Source: Gari tellinella (Eukaryota; Mollusca; Bivalvia; Cardiida; Psammobiidae). Taken from it: a stretch of DNA of 64,000 nt. Within the stretch, counting starts at the first letter, position 1. Every line of letters starts with the position of its first letter. Of this stretch, positions 55,780 through 64,000 are shown one piece after another. The position numbers and the translations under genes were made by a program. The stretch is taken from positions 13,726,540 through 13,790,539 of the forward strand of contig OV277861.1 in NCBI GenBank assembly GCA_922989275.2. Reading direction: 5' to 3'. The notes below the pieces were generated by a model that saw only the letters and a list, made by a program, of their open reading frames with translations, was not told where the DNA came from and ran no database searches.

Positions 55780-56977
55780 AAAAATGGCGATAATAATTTA
55801 GGTCCAGGACTGACCTAGATATGCAACAGACCCGAACAATTTGAACAAATTATGTAAAGTATATTTAAAAGTGTCACCATACCGAATATAAAAGCTCTGG
55901 CCATATAAGTGTCAGAGAAGAAGACGTTTCAAATTTTCTCTATGTAAAACTGTGACCCCAGGGGTGGGGCCAATTTTGACCCCAGGTGCATAATTTGAAC
56001 AAACTTGATAGAGGACCTGTAGGTGATGGTATGTGCCAAATATCTAAGCTCTGGCCCTTGTAGTTTCAGAAAAGAAGATTTTTTAAGTTTTCATTGAAAA
56101 ATCTATTTTTAGCTCCTGTGACCTAGTTATGCAACCTACCAGAACCATTTGAACAATTTTGGTTTAGGACATCTAGAAGTGTCACCATACCAAATATCAA
56201 AGCTCTGGCCATATTAGTTTCAGAGAAGAAGACGTTTGAAAATTTCACTATATAACTCAATGTAAAACTGTGACCCCCGGGGCGGGGCCAATTTCGACCC
56301 CAGGGGCATAATTTGAACAAACTAAATAGAGGACCTGTAGGAGATGCTATGTGCCAAATATCTAAGCTCAGGCCCTTGTAGTTTCAGACAAGAAGAATTT
56401 TTAAGTTTTCAATGAAAAAAAAATCTATTTTTAGCTCCTGTGACCTAGTTATGCAACTGACCAGAACCATTTGAACAATTTTTGTATAGGACATCTAGAA
56501 GTGTCACTATGCCAAATATCAATGCTCTGGCCACATTAGTTTCAGAGAAGAAGACGTTTGAAAATTTCACTATATAACTTAATGTAAATCTGTGACCCCC
56601 GGGGCGGGGCCAATTTTGACCCCAGGGACATAATTTGAACAAACTTGATAGAGGACCAGTAGATAATGCTATGTGCCAAATGTCTAAGCTCTGGCCCTTC
56701 CAGTTTTTGACGAAGATTTTTTAAGATTTCCTTATTTTTTCACTTTGGTTGCCATGGCAACCAGAGTTCTGCATTGTTTTTAATTCTTTGAACAAATTTG
56801 AAAGAGCTTGACCCAAGGAACATTTCTGTAAAGTTTGGTTGAATTCTGTCAAGCCGTATAGGAGGAGATGTCATTTGAAGCAATTGTTAACGACGACTAA
56901 CGACGGACGACTAACGACGGACGCAGGACACAGGGCCATCCCAATAGCTCACCTTGAGCCTTTGGCTCAGGTGAGCT
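55780..56977 (+). mobile_element. Family F repeat fused to the previous one
   Basis: Lacks ACAAGAG; begins at AAAAATGGCGATAATAATTT right after the preceding 3' end. Ends GAGCCTTTGGCTCAGGTGAGCT. Closely related to the copy at 19572-20470. Confidence 0.83.
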
Positions 56978-57173
56978 AAAAATGGTCTTCTTACATCCGA
57001 TTTCGGCATTATCTGCAACATAAATCTGTGCGTGCATGCACGTTCAGGGCATTGATTTTATGCGTGATTTTCTAAAATCATACGTGAATCACGTACATCT
57101 GTGCGTGAATGGGAACTCTGATGAGGGACTAGCATGCAAAGAGTTAAATATATATATCAAAAGCACTGGTTAC

Positions 57174-57279
57174 CTTCTGAGCTTGGAAGAACATTTTTCT
57201 CTTGTGTTTCGGCGTGCTTCAATTTGTGGTCACCAGAAAGGGCGGTGAGGAGAGCGGGATCAGCCTTGTGTGCAGCCAT
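57174..57279 (-). CDS. beta-thymosin gene, coding exon 1 (repeat 1)
   Basis: First coding exon of a multi-repeat beta-thymosin, a family of cytoplasmic proteins that bind actin monomers and, in multi-repeat invertebrate forms, can also promote filament assembly. It encodes 35 residues plus one base and contains the actin-binding core LKHAETQEKNVLP at about residues 20-32, close to the canonical LKKTETQEK pattern. The start is supported by the context ACACAATGG (A at -3, G at +4) and by a TTTCAG acceptor 26 nt upstream at 57306-57308, which implies a spliced 5'UTR. The donor reads GAAG|GTAACC, phase 1. A further noncoding first exon and the promoter should lie at higher coordinates but were not recognised. 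Family assignment is firm; expression is not shown. Confidence 0.9.
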
Positions 57280-57305
57280 TGTGTTGTATAGCTTTGATTA
57301 TAAAT
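57280..57305 (-). promoter_or_regulatory. 5'UTR piece and proximal 3' splice site of coding exon 1
   Basis: On the minus strand GTGTATTTTCAG is followed by 26 nt and then the ATG. The acceptor is the innermost of four tandem copies. Inference from splice consensus only. Confidence 0.6.
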
Positions 57306-57556
57306 CTGAAAATACACAATATATTACAAACTTTAAGTCACTTTGTTCATGTGTTGTATAGCTTTGATTATAAATCTGAAAATACACAATATATTACAAA
57401 CTTTCAGTCACTTTGTTCATGTGTTGTATAGTTTTGATTATAAATCTGAAAATACAGAATATTACAAACTTTAAGTCAATTTGTTCATGTGTTGTATAGC
57501 TTTGATTATAAATCTGAAAATACACAATATTACAAACTTTAAGTCACTTTGTTCCT
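57281..57556. repeat. 70-bp tandem repeat duplicating the exon 1 splice acceptor
   Basis: Four copies of a 68-70 bp unit start near 57281, 57351, 57421 and 57489 (GTGTTGTATAG...TTTGTTCAT). On the transcript strand each contains TATTTTCAG followed by the same UTR sequence. Copies also contain an upstream ATG: the one at 57333-57350 reads MNKVT then stop, the second reads MNKVTESL then stop, the third MNKLT then stop, and the fourth has lost the ATG. Confidence 0.9.
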
Positions 57557-57776
57557 AAAAATAATTTCAATATACAGTCGAACCACATGAACTTGAATTT
57601 GAAGTCCCTCATAAAAGTCCAAATGTCTGTGATGAGACTACTACCAGCAGTTATAATTTCACCTGTGCATCCCGAGTCCTATACTCATTAAATTTGCCAG
57701 GGACTCATTATTTAAAAAGTTGCGAGTCCCATGGCCCCATAGCTTTTCTGGCCTTTTACTCATACACAAATAGTAG

Positions 57777-57903
57777 CTTAAAGCAGGTTGAAAGTAAAGC
57801 AGAATGTGCCTTGAGGCACATTCTGCTTTACTTTCAACCTGCTTTAAGTGGTCACCCGTCTTCAAAACTAGAAATACATGTATGTTATGGGATAGTGGGT
57901 TAA
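57777..57903. mobile_element. Family A MITE, right part
   Basis: TAGCTTAAAGCAGGTTGAAAG hairpin with AATGTGCCTTGAGGCACATT, ending GGGATAGTGGGTTAA. Left end missing. Confidence 0.8.
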
Positions 57904-58044
57904 TTGTTCACCTCAAGGACTCAATGTTGGTCTCAAGGACTCATTGTTTTACAGAATGTGCATCCCCAGGACTCGTTCATTTGATTTCTAAAATTATCAC
58001 TGCTACCAGCATTAATGACAGAAAAATAAACCTTGTCATAATGC

Positions 58045-58240
58045 AGAGCTCCAGATAATTGGATTATTAAAAAAAACTAAAATCTTTATTTCTGCATTAA
58101 ACCCTATGGTGTCACTACTCATTAGAATCGTGTCTTCAAGACGATTCTAATGAGTAGTAACACCTCTAATGTGAGTAGTAACACCATAGGATTTAGTGCT
58201 GATATAAGTGAGAAAATGTTGAATTTGTCAGTCTGGAGCC
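58045..58240. mobile_element. Family D MITE
   Basis: AGAGCTCCAGATAATTGG to GTCAGTCTGGAGCCC. Hairpin CTCATTAGAATCGTGTCTTC; GTGAGTAGTAACACCATAGG is a short duplication of the right arm. Confidence 0.8.
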
Positions 58241-58644
58241 CTGATAATGCTCATGATATTGAATAAGAGTACCTGTATTTAAGTCCTCAATTCACAATGT
58301 TACCTACTATAATACAAATCCAGGATTCAATACAGTGAAGACACCTCCAGTATCCTCCTATAAACAATGATAGTATAGAAGGTAAGGAAGATTGTATGCT
58401 TTTCAAAGAATTCAAATTTGTACTTCACAGATCAAGGATGCATTGTTTCTAGAGGAACCGTATTTGTTCTAATACCACCACCCCTGTAAATTTGTCACTT
58501 TACAAAATCTGATTCATGTGTATGTTTATTCCACAACACATTCATCAACAGCTGAAACATGTCACTTTGTTTGCAGGACACAGCTCCGATAAACTTTCTG
58601 CTTTATATTCATTTTGCTTTCAGCTGCCACTCATGATATTTGAC

Positions 58645-58818
58645 ACTAGGGTACATGCTTATAAAGCGTTTTGAGTTGAGTCTGAAATCATTCTCAAGCA
58701 TCTGAAAACATTCTCAAGCATTTGATTGGTCAGATTTGAGCCTAGGCAGGCTCAAATCTGACCAATCAAATGCTTGAGAATGAACTCAGACTCAACTCAA
58801 ACTCTTTATAAGCACTGG
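58645..58818. mobile_element. Fold-back element
   Basis: ATGCTTATAAAGCGTTTTGAG and CTCAAACTCTTTATAAGCAC ends; arms TTGAGTTGAGTCTGA and ATTTGATTGGTCAGATTTG pair with the right side around CCTAGGCAGG. The left arm has an extra duplicated CATTCTCAAGCAT. Confidence 0.78.
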
Positions 58819-58947
58819 ACCAGGTCCTACAACTGTTATTGTTGGTTAGGAGGTTTTACTTAATAGTGCATCATCCCATTCCTTGCTGCAATGGTCAGCA
58901 ACTGCCTATAAACAATAATGAATTGGTTGGGGCAACCCCAGCACCAA

Positions 58948-59092
58948 GCTCCAGATAAGAAGGAGTAACCTGAACAAATTCAACATATCTCACTCATTCA
59001 TTTCAGCACCAAACCTTATGGTGTTACACCATAGGGTTTAAAACAGAAATAAAGATTTAAATTTTTAAAACAATCCCATTATCTGGAGCTCT
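58948..59092. mobile_element. Family D MITE lacking its hairpin
   Basis: AAGCTCCAGATAAGAAGGAG to CCCATTATCTGGAGCTC. CTTATGGTGTTACACCATAGGG shows that the central ATTAGAATCGTCTC hairpin has been removed cleanly. Confidence 0.8.
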
Positions 59093-59719
59093 CCCAAGCA
59101 GAACTTCAAGTTATTCTAAAGTTTTGAAGGGAGGTACAAGAATGGATACAGACAGAATCCTATTGCTGGACAACTCCCCTAGTTTTTTTTTCGTATATAT
59201 AATATACCTGGCATATAGCACAAATACAATGAAACTCGGTTAATGGTTTTATCCTAAAGGCTGCCGCCACCATGGAGCCACCCGTGTTACCAGTCCCTCT
59301 AGATTATTATAGCTACACCATAACTTGTATTGTCGTACTTATAAATGGGGGCAAGTAGATGTACCAATGCATTTCTATGGAGTACAATATAGTGTTTAAG
59401 ATGAGTGGACATCATCACCAGGACATGTGGGTTCATAAGAACATATACGGTATACAGAACACACACATTACACCCACTTGGTCTGGCCAGATAAGGGAAT
59501 GAGGAAATGACTCACATTTCACATTGTAGATACATGTGCAAAGCTAAACCCCAACCAACTCGTTGGTTAACCACTTGAGAGGCCACGTCAGGCCAGCCCA
59601 TACCCTAAAATCCCTCATACTGACTCCTTGTTCATACATAGACAATGACAGATAACACCAAAGGCTGAAGGCTTTCCTCTAGCCCCTTAGGGCCACTCCT
59701 CATGAGCACCACAAATATA
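59093..59719. other. Upstream stretch, nothing recognised
   Basis: Upstream of the thymosin start; includes GGCTGCCGCCACCATGGAGC near 59259, a strong start-codon context, but the frame closes within 12 codons. Confidence 0.35.
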
Positions 59720-59934
59720 CAGTAAAACCTCTCTATTAGGACAACTGAATTTTTGTTAATTATTGGGTGCTTAAGGCAGGTGACTGCTTACAGCAATGTG
59801 AAAGTAAAACAGAAAGCTCCTACAAGAGCTTTCTGTTTCACGGTCACCTTTCTTTAAGCTGACACCTGACTTATATACTTATAATCAATTAGCCTTCTTT
59901 TTAGTGGTCATAATAGAGAGCAGAGGTTTTACTG
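59720..59934. mobile_element. Family E MITE
   Basis: CAGTAAAACCTCTCTATTAG to ATAGAGAGCAGAGGTTTTACTG with TA flanks. Confidence 0.84.
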
Positions 59935-59959
59935 TATAATTTATATTGAATTGAATAGT

Positions 59960-60045
59960 GGTGTCAGCTAAAAGTAAGATGAAAGTAAAGCAGAAAGCTC
60001 CTATTGGAGCTTTCTGCTTAACTTTAATCTTGCTTTAAGCAGCCA
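59960..60045. repeat. Isolated E/A-type hairpin
   Basis: AAGATGAAAGTAAAGCAG, tip AAGCTCCTATTGGAGCTT, and complement. Confidence 0.7.
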
Positions 60046-60656
60046 TATGCCTTAAACCCAGTTGGATGTTTTACGGTAATTTGCACATTATGGCTATGGA
60101 GAAAAAGGGTTTAAAACTAAAGAAACTTAAATAACAACCAAATCTGACACATAGTTACTCGGGATCTCATCTTGATCTAAACAACAAAATGTATGCTAGG
60201 AATAATGTAGGTGAAGTGTTTAAACATTTCAAACTACACATGTCAAGGCAGAATGACCGCATCAATCACTATTAATCTTGCATGCTTAAAAGGGCATGAA
60301 TTGTCACATGTATGTTAACTAGATATTAGCACACTGATGGATGGCTGAACTGCAATTACCTGTATTAACAGTTTGGATCCAGATGAGATTCCAAGCATCT
60401 TGATGTCTCCTCAGGATCCAAACTCATTGACACTCTTGATTCCATTTTGTAAAGATACTGTAAAAATTCTAATATTTTTAGAAGAGTAGCAAACGGAAAT
60501 TGCCGGAAACAAATTTGTGACAAAAAAACAACAACACTTGAAATAGTCGGCAAGAAAATTATTTGTATGAAAATAGAAACTGAAGGGTCAGCATAAATTC
60601 CAGTAACTCAATCATACAGAATGATCCTATCACAATATTGTGATGTGCAGTTTTTT
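60046..60656. other. Upstream stretch with one C hairpin
   Basis: Hairpin at 60368-60426 (AACAGTTTGGATCCAGATG / CAGGATCCAAACTCATTG). Nothing else supported. Confidence 0.5.
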
Positions 60657-60841
60657 TTAACCCTTTCCCCCAAAGCTTGTTTTCTAAGCTTTAGGCAGGT
60701 GGTTGCATAAAGTAGGCTGAAAAGTAAAGCAGAAAGCTGCTGAAGCAGCTTTCTGCTTTACTTTCAACTTGCATTAAGCATCCACCTGTCACTGTCAGAA
60801 TGCAGAAGCAATATTTCTAAGGCTCATATTTATAAGGCTTT
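60657..60841. mobile_element. Family A-like element with E-type tip
   Basis: TTAACCCTTTCCCCCAAAG, hairpin with tip GAAAGCTGCTGAAGCAGC, then TCCACCTGTCACTGTCAG; the right end is lost. Confidence 0.7.
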
Positions 60842-61031
60842 CAACTCTATGTGAAAATGTCGGTTATTAGGTTCCCTTGTGATTCTTTTTAGTTACCAAA
60901 ACATGAACCAGTCTACTTGGAATTCTGGGTTGTTTAATAAATACTGCTATAAATTAGCAAGCAGTGTAGACCGCGTCAGCCTTCTGACCAGGGTATACAC
61001 TGTTTGCACATGTAATGGCGATGAAAGAGTT
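60842..61031. mobile_element. Family H element
   Basis: GTCGGTTATTAGGTTCCC, ACCAAAACATGAACCAGTC, decayed hairpin GTGTAGACCGCGTCAGCC, end GGCGATGAAAGAGTTAA. Confidence 0.75.
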
Positions 61032-61134
61032 AAGCTGGGCAGGGTAAAAGCATACAATAAAAGATTCTCTATGAAGTACAATGTATATGCACTAGAAGGC
61101 ACTTCTATTGGCTATAGATCTCAGATAGCATATA

Positions 61135-61328
61135 CAGTCGAAACTCGATACTACGAACTCGCTTAAATCAATTTTATAAGTAGTTCTTAAGTTGAATTTT
61201 GATCATTCGATCTCATTTAAGTCGAACATACCCGTATTTCAAAGTTAAAACGTGGCTAAGCCACGTTTTAACTTTGAAATATGGGTATGTTCGAACAAAT
61301 GCGAGTTCGTAGAATCGAGTTTTTACTG
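61135..61328. mobile_element. Tigger-like MITE
   Basis: CAGTCGAAACTCGATACTAC to GAATCGAGTTTTTACTG with TA flanks; inner palindrome AAAACGTGGCTAAGCCACGT. Confidence 0.82.
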
Positions 61329-61406
61329 TATTTATAAATCCTAATTAACTTTGCAAACAGTCTAGATCCAGATAAGCTACATTTCATTTTGCAAACATCG
61401 GACATG

Positions 61407-61649
61407 TTAACCCATTAGCCCATAAATACGTTTTTTTACGCCTAGAATTTATTCCTCCACTGAAGAAAATAGTTCAAATTTATACAATCATGGATAGGTA
61501 ACATTCTCTTTATTCTAGCAGAGGGTACCTTAAAGCAGGCTGAAAGTAAAGCAGAATGTGCCTTAAGGCACATTCTGCTTTACTTTCAACCTGCTTTAAG
61601 AGGTCACCTGTTTTCAAAACTAGAAACAGGCTATGGGGTAATGGGTTAA
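61407..61649. mobile_element. Family A MITE
   Basis: TTAACCCATTAGCCCATAA to TATGGGGTAATGGGTTAA. Hairpin AATGTGCCTTAAGGCACATT, arms perfect. Confidence 0.87.
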
Positions 61650-61855
61650 GCAGATAAAAGTTATCATGAGGAAAATCCTATCCTATATCCTGCTATATTG
61701 TCTAGTAGTTTCTGACTATGCAGCAATTTTCATTGTGGGGATTTTGAGTTCCCTGCTAGTTTTGCATCTTTTGATCCAAGGGGAGTTTTGGGATTTGATT
61801 TGGGTTATGAGTTTATACAGCTTTTAACAGTATTTCAGTCGTATCAATTAATATA

Positions 61856-62098
61856 AGCCACTTCACTGCCTTATACCAAGTACAGCTTTTATTTGAAAAC
61901 TGAGTTGCGATCCCGATCAGACACCACAATCAAGTCATATTACAAGTAATGCAGTGTCTGATCTGAATCCAAACTAATTGACACTTGATCGTTTCGAAAT
62001 TTCTTAAACTTGTCCATTTACTTACAATTTAAATTTGAGATATAAAAGTAGACAGCAATTGTTTAAAGCAGATGACGTCATGGCAGTGAAGGAGTTAA
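61856..62098. mobile_element. Family C element
   Basis: AGCCACTTCACTGCCTTATA to CATGGCAGTGAAGGAGTTAA, decayed hairpin GCGATCCCGATCAGACACC / CAGTGTCTGATCTGAATCC. Same ends as the pair at 1043-1413. Confidence 0.75.
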
Positions 62099-62136
62099 CC
62101 TTGATCGTGCTGATCAAGTTGTCTTCTTTTTCTATT

Positions 62137-62362
62137 AAATCTTTGCATGCTGGGTAATTTTTTCAGTCTGCAACAATTGTCGTCTGCAACTGTTCTAAAA
62201 ATGAAATTTTCAAAAATTCTTTTCAACTTAACAGGGTTAGAGTGTCAAACAGTTTGGATCCTGATGAGATGCCGCATCACACAGCGTCTCATCTGGATCC
62301 AAACTGATGGAAAAAGATAATCACTGTGGCACATGTATCCGTCGCTAGCATGCAAAGATTTA
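62137..62362. mobile_element. Family C element (C2 subtype)
   Basis: AAATCTTTGCATGCTGGGTA to CGCTAGCATGCAAAGATTTAA. Hairpin AAACAGTTTGGATCCTGATG / CATCTGGATCCAAACTG. Confidence 0.83.
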
Positions 62363-62639
62363 AAACTATACTTCACTTTCAACAAGCTGTCTTTTCGATT
62401 ACAATTCTGTCATTTACATCTGGAAATTTGTAACAAGTGACTGCATGTCCCTATTGCTATGAGTGAAAGATCTGAATGTCAAACAGTTTGAATCTAATTA
62501 AAATTAATTAAGATGCTGAGTTACTTAACAACTCACTCTGACTGAAGCTGCATTTACATGTACAATTTTAGCCATCAATATAGGTTATTAACCCTTCAAA
62601 CACTGAATTATCACATGTTTCATCTGTTTCCCGATAATT

Positions 62640-64000
62640 ACAAGAGGGCCTGAAGGCCCTGATATCACTCACCTGTTGTACTGAAGTCTGATAGCTTTAC
62701 CTTTCTGTTTAACATGTTTTAGTCTAAATCCATTTAAACTTGTAGTATAGCATGTAAATAATTTTGGAATACAAACCTCAGAATTGTAGTATAGTAGAGT
62801 ACTTCAAGGGCAGATAACTAGAGCCTAAACAAATTGTCAATACTGAAATGAAGCCTTTTCTAGCATTTCAAAGTATATCAAGGGCAGATAACTATTGACA
62901 CAATGAATAGATTTCAACAAAAATTGCACTCCTTCGAGAACTTATAGCTATATAATCTGTGTGCAAGTATATAATCAAAATCAAATGAAAACTGTAGTTG
63001 CACGAGTGTAAACGCTGTTGGATATTGCATTTTCAGCAATTTAAGGGCAGATAACAACTTGACCTATTGGTCCGATTTCAATCATAATCACACTTATTCG
63101 AACTCTTATGGTCATATACAATCTGAGCAAGTTTGGAAAAGACTCGATAAAAATTGTGGCCGCTAGAGAGTAAACAACGTTAAATATAGCATTTTCAGCA
63201 ATTCAAAGGTAGATAACTCTTGACCTATTCATTCAATTTCAACCATTATCGGACTCATGTGATCTCTTATGGTTTTATACAATCTGATCAAGTTTGAGAA
63301 AGATTGGATAAAAATTGTGACTTCAAGAGTGTAAACACCCTTAAATATGGCATTTCAGCAGTTCAAAGGTAGATAAGTCTGATTTCAACCATCATTAAAC
63401 TCGTCAAAAAAAGCAAGTTTGAAATATATTGGATAAAAAGTGTGGCCTCTAGAGTGTAAACACTGTTAAATATGGCATTTTCAGCAATTCAAAGGTAGAT
63501 AACTCTTGATCTATTGGTCTGATTTCAACCATAAGTGAACTCATTCGAACTCTTATGGTAGTATACAATCTGAGCAAGTTTGAGAAAGATTGGATAAAAG
63601 TGTGGCCTCTAGAGTGTAAACACAGTTAAATATGGAATTTTCAGCAATTCAAAGGTAGATAACTCCTGACCTATTGGTCTGATTTCAACCATTAGTGTTC
63701 TCATCCCAACTCTTATGGTCATATACAATATGAGCAAGTTTGAGAAGGTTTGAATAAAAATTGTGGCCTCTAGAGTGTAAACACTGTTAAATATGGCATT
63801 TTCAGCAATTCAAAGGTAGATAACTCTCCGCCTATTGGTCAGATTTCAACCATAATCAAACTCATTCGAACTCTTATGGTTATATACAATCTGAGCAAGT
63901 TACAGAAAGATTGGATTAAAATTGTGGCCTCTAGAGTGTAAACACTAAAATTGATGACGACCAACGACGGACATTCAAGGATTGCAAAAGCTCACCCTGA
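62640..64000 (+). mobile_element. Family F repeat running off the window
   Basis: 5' ACAAGAGGGCCTGAAGGCCC then ATCACTCACCTGTTG. The interior has about six tandem ~165-190 bp units (AGCAATTCAAAGGTAGATAA, TCTAGAGTGTAAACACTG) from 63030. The window ends at GCAAAAGCTCACCCTGA, the beginning of the 3' hairpin. Confidence 0.85.

Noticed and set aside
59259..59290. GCCGCCACCATGG as a translation start
   Set aside because: Excellent start context, but the frame ends within about a dozen codons with no donor site in between.

Overview
The window reads as animal nuclear DNA, most probably from a bivalve mollusc; a dreissenid-like heterodont is my guess and is unproven. The reasons are a spliced multi-repeat beta-thymosin gene, tRNA-derived SINEs with a bivalve-type conserved 3' part, the GCTCACCTGAG/AGGTGAGCT-ended repeats common in molluscs, and a very high load of short palindromic DNA elements. 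There are no operons and no long open reading frames. Most ORFs of 60-130 codons arise from palindromic repeats.

The one well-supported host gene lies on the minus strand and spans almost the whole window, from a start codon at 57279 to a stop at 4473. Seven coding exons (57174-57279, 25473-25568, 24191-24292, 15185-15298, 8412-8519, 5781-5882, 4473-4501) join to 657 nt, or 218 codons plus stop. Every junction is phase 1 with a GT donor and AG acceptor. Each of exons 1-6 encodes one beta-thymosin/WH2 actin-binding repeat, and exon 7 encodes a short DIQAEKSAK tail. Intron 1 is about 31.6 kb. The start codon sits next to a 70-bp tandem array that copies the 3' splice site and 5'UTR. The 3'UTR contains a 29-30 bp minisatellite, and another minisatellite starts just past the exon 3 donor.

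The rest is layered mobile DNA. I name the families locally. A: TTAACCC...GGGTTAA ends, about 250 bp, with a CTTAAAGCAGG hairpin. B: TTAA-ended with a GATCAGAGGGCTCC hairpin. C: AAACAGTTTGGATCC hairpin. D: AGCTCCAGATAAGGGG ends with an ATTAGAATCGTCTC hairpin. E: TA-flanked CAGTAAAACCTCTCTA ends (pogo/Tigger-like) with a hairpin close to that of A. H: GTTACCAAAACATGAACC module with a hairpin like that of B. F: long repeats with an ACAAGAG 5' end and an AGGTGAGCT-A(n) 3' end around variable internal tandem units.

Larger insertions are a 7.8-kb element bounded by GGCGGAATT-rich arrays that splits a family B copy (30487-38280), a 4-kb inverted-repeat element (48381-52406), a Tc1 relic (52469-53488), and a hAT-like element cut by a 200-N gap (40921-42239). 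Sequence after the gap repeats 39603-40921 almost exactly, so the gap probably hides an uncollapsed haplotype or a recent duplication.

Region by region: 0-9 kb is the 3' end of the thymosin gene with exons 5-7; 9-26 kb holds exons 2-4 among dense hairpin elements; 26-57 kb is intron 1 with the large nested elements; 57-64 kb is exon 1 plus upstream repeats. No promoter for the gene could be located.
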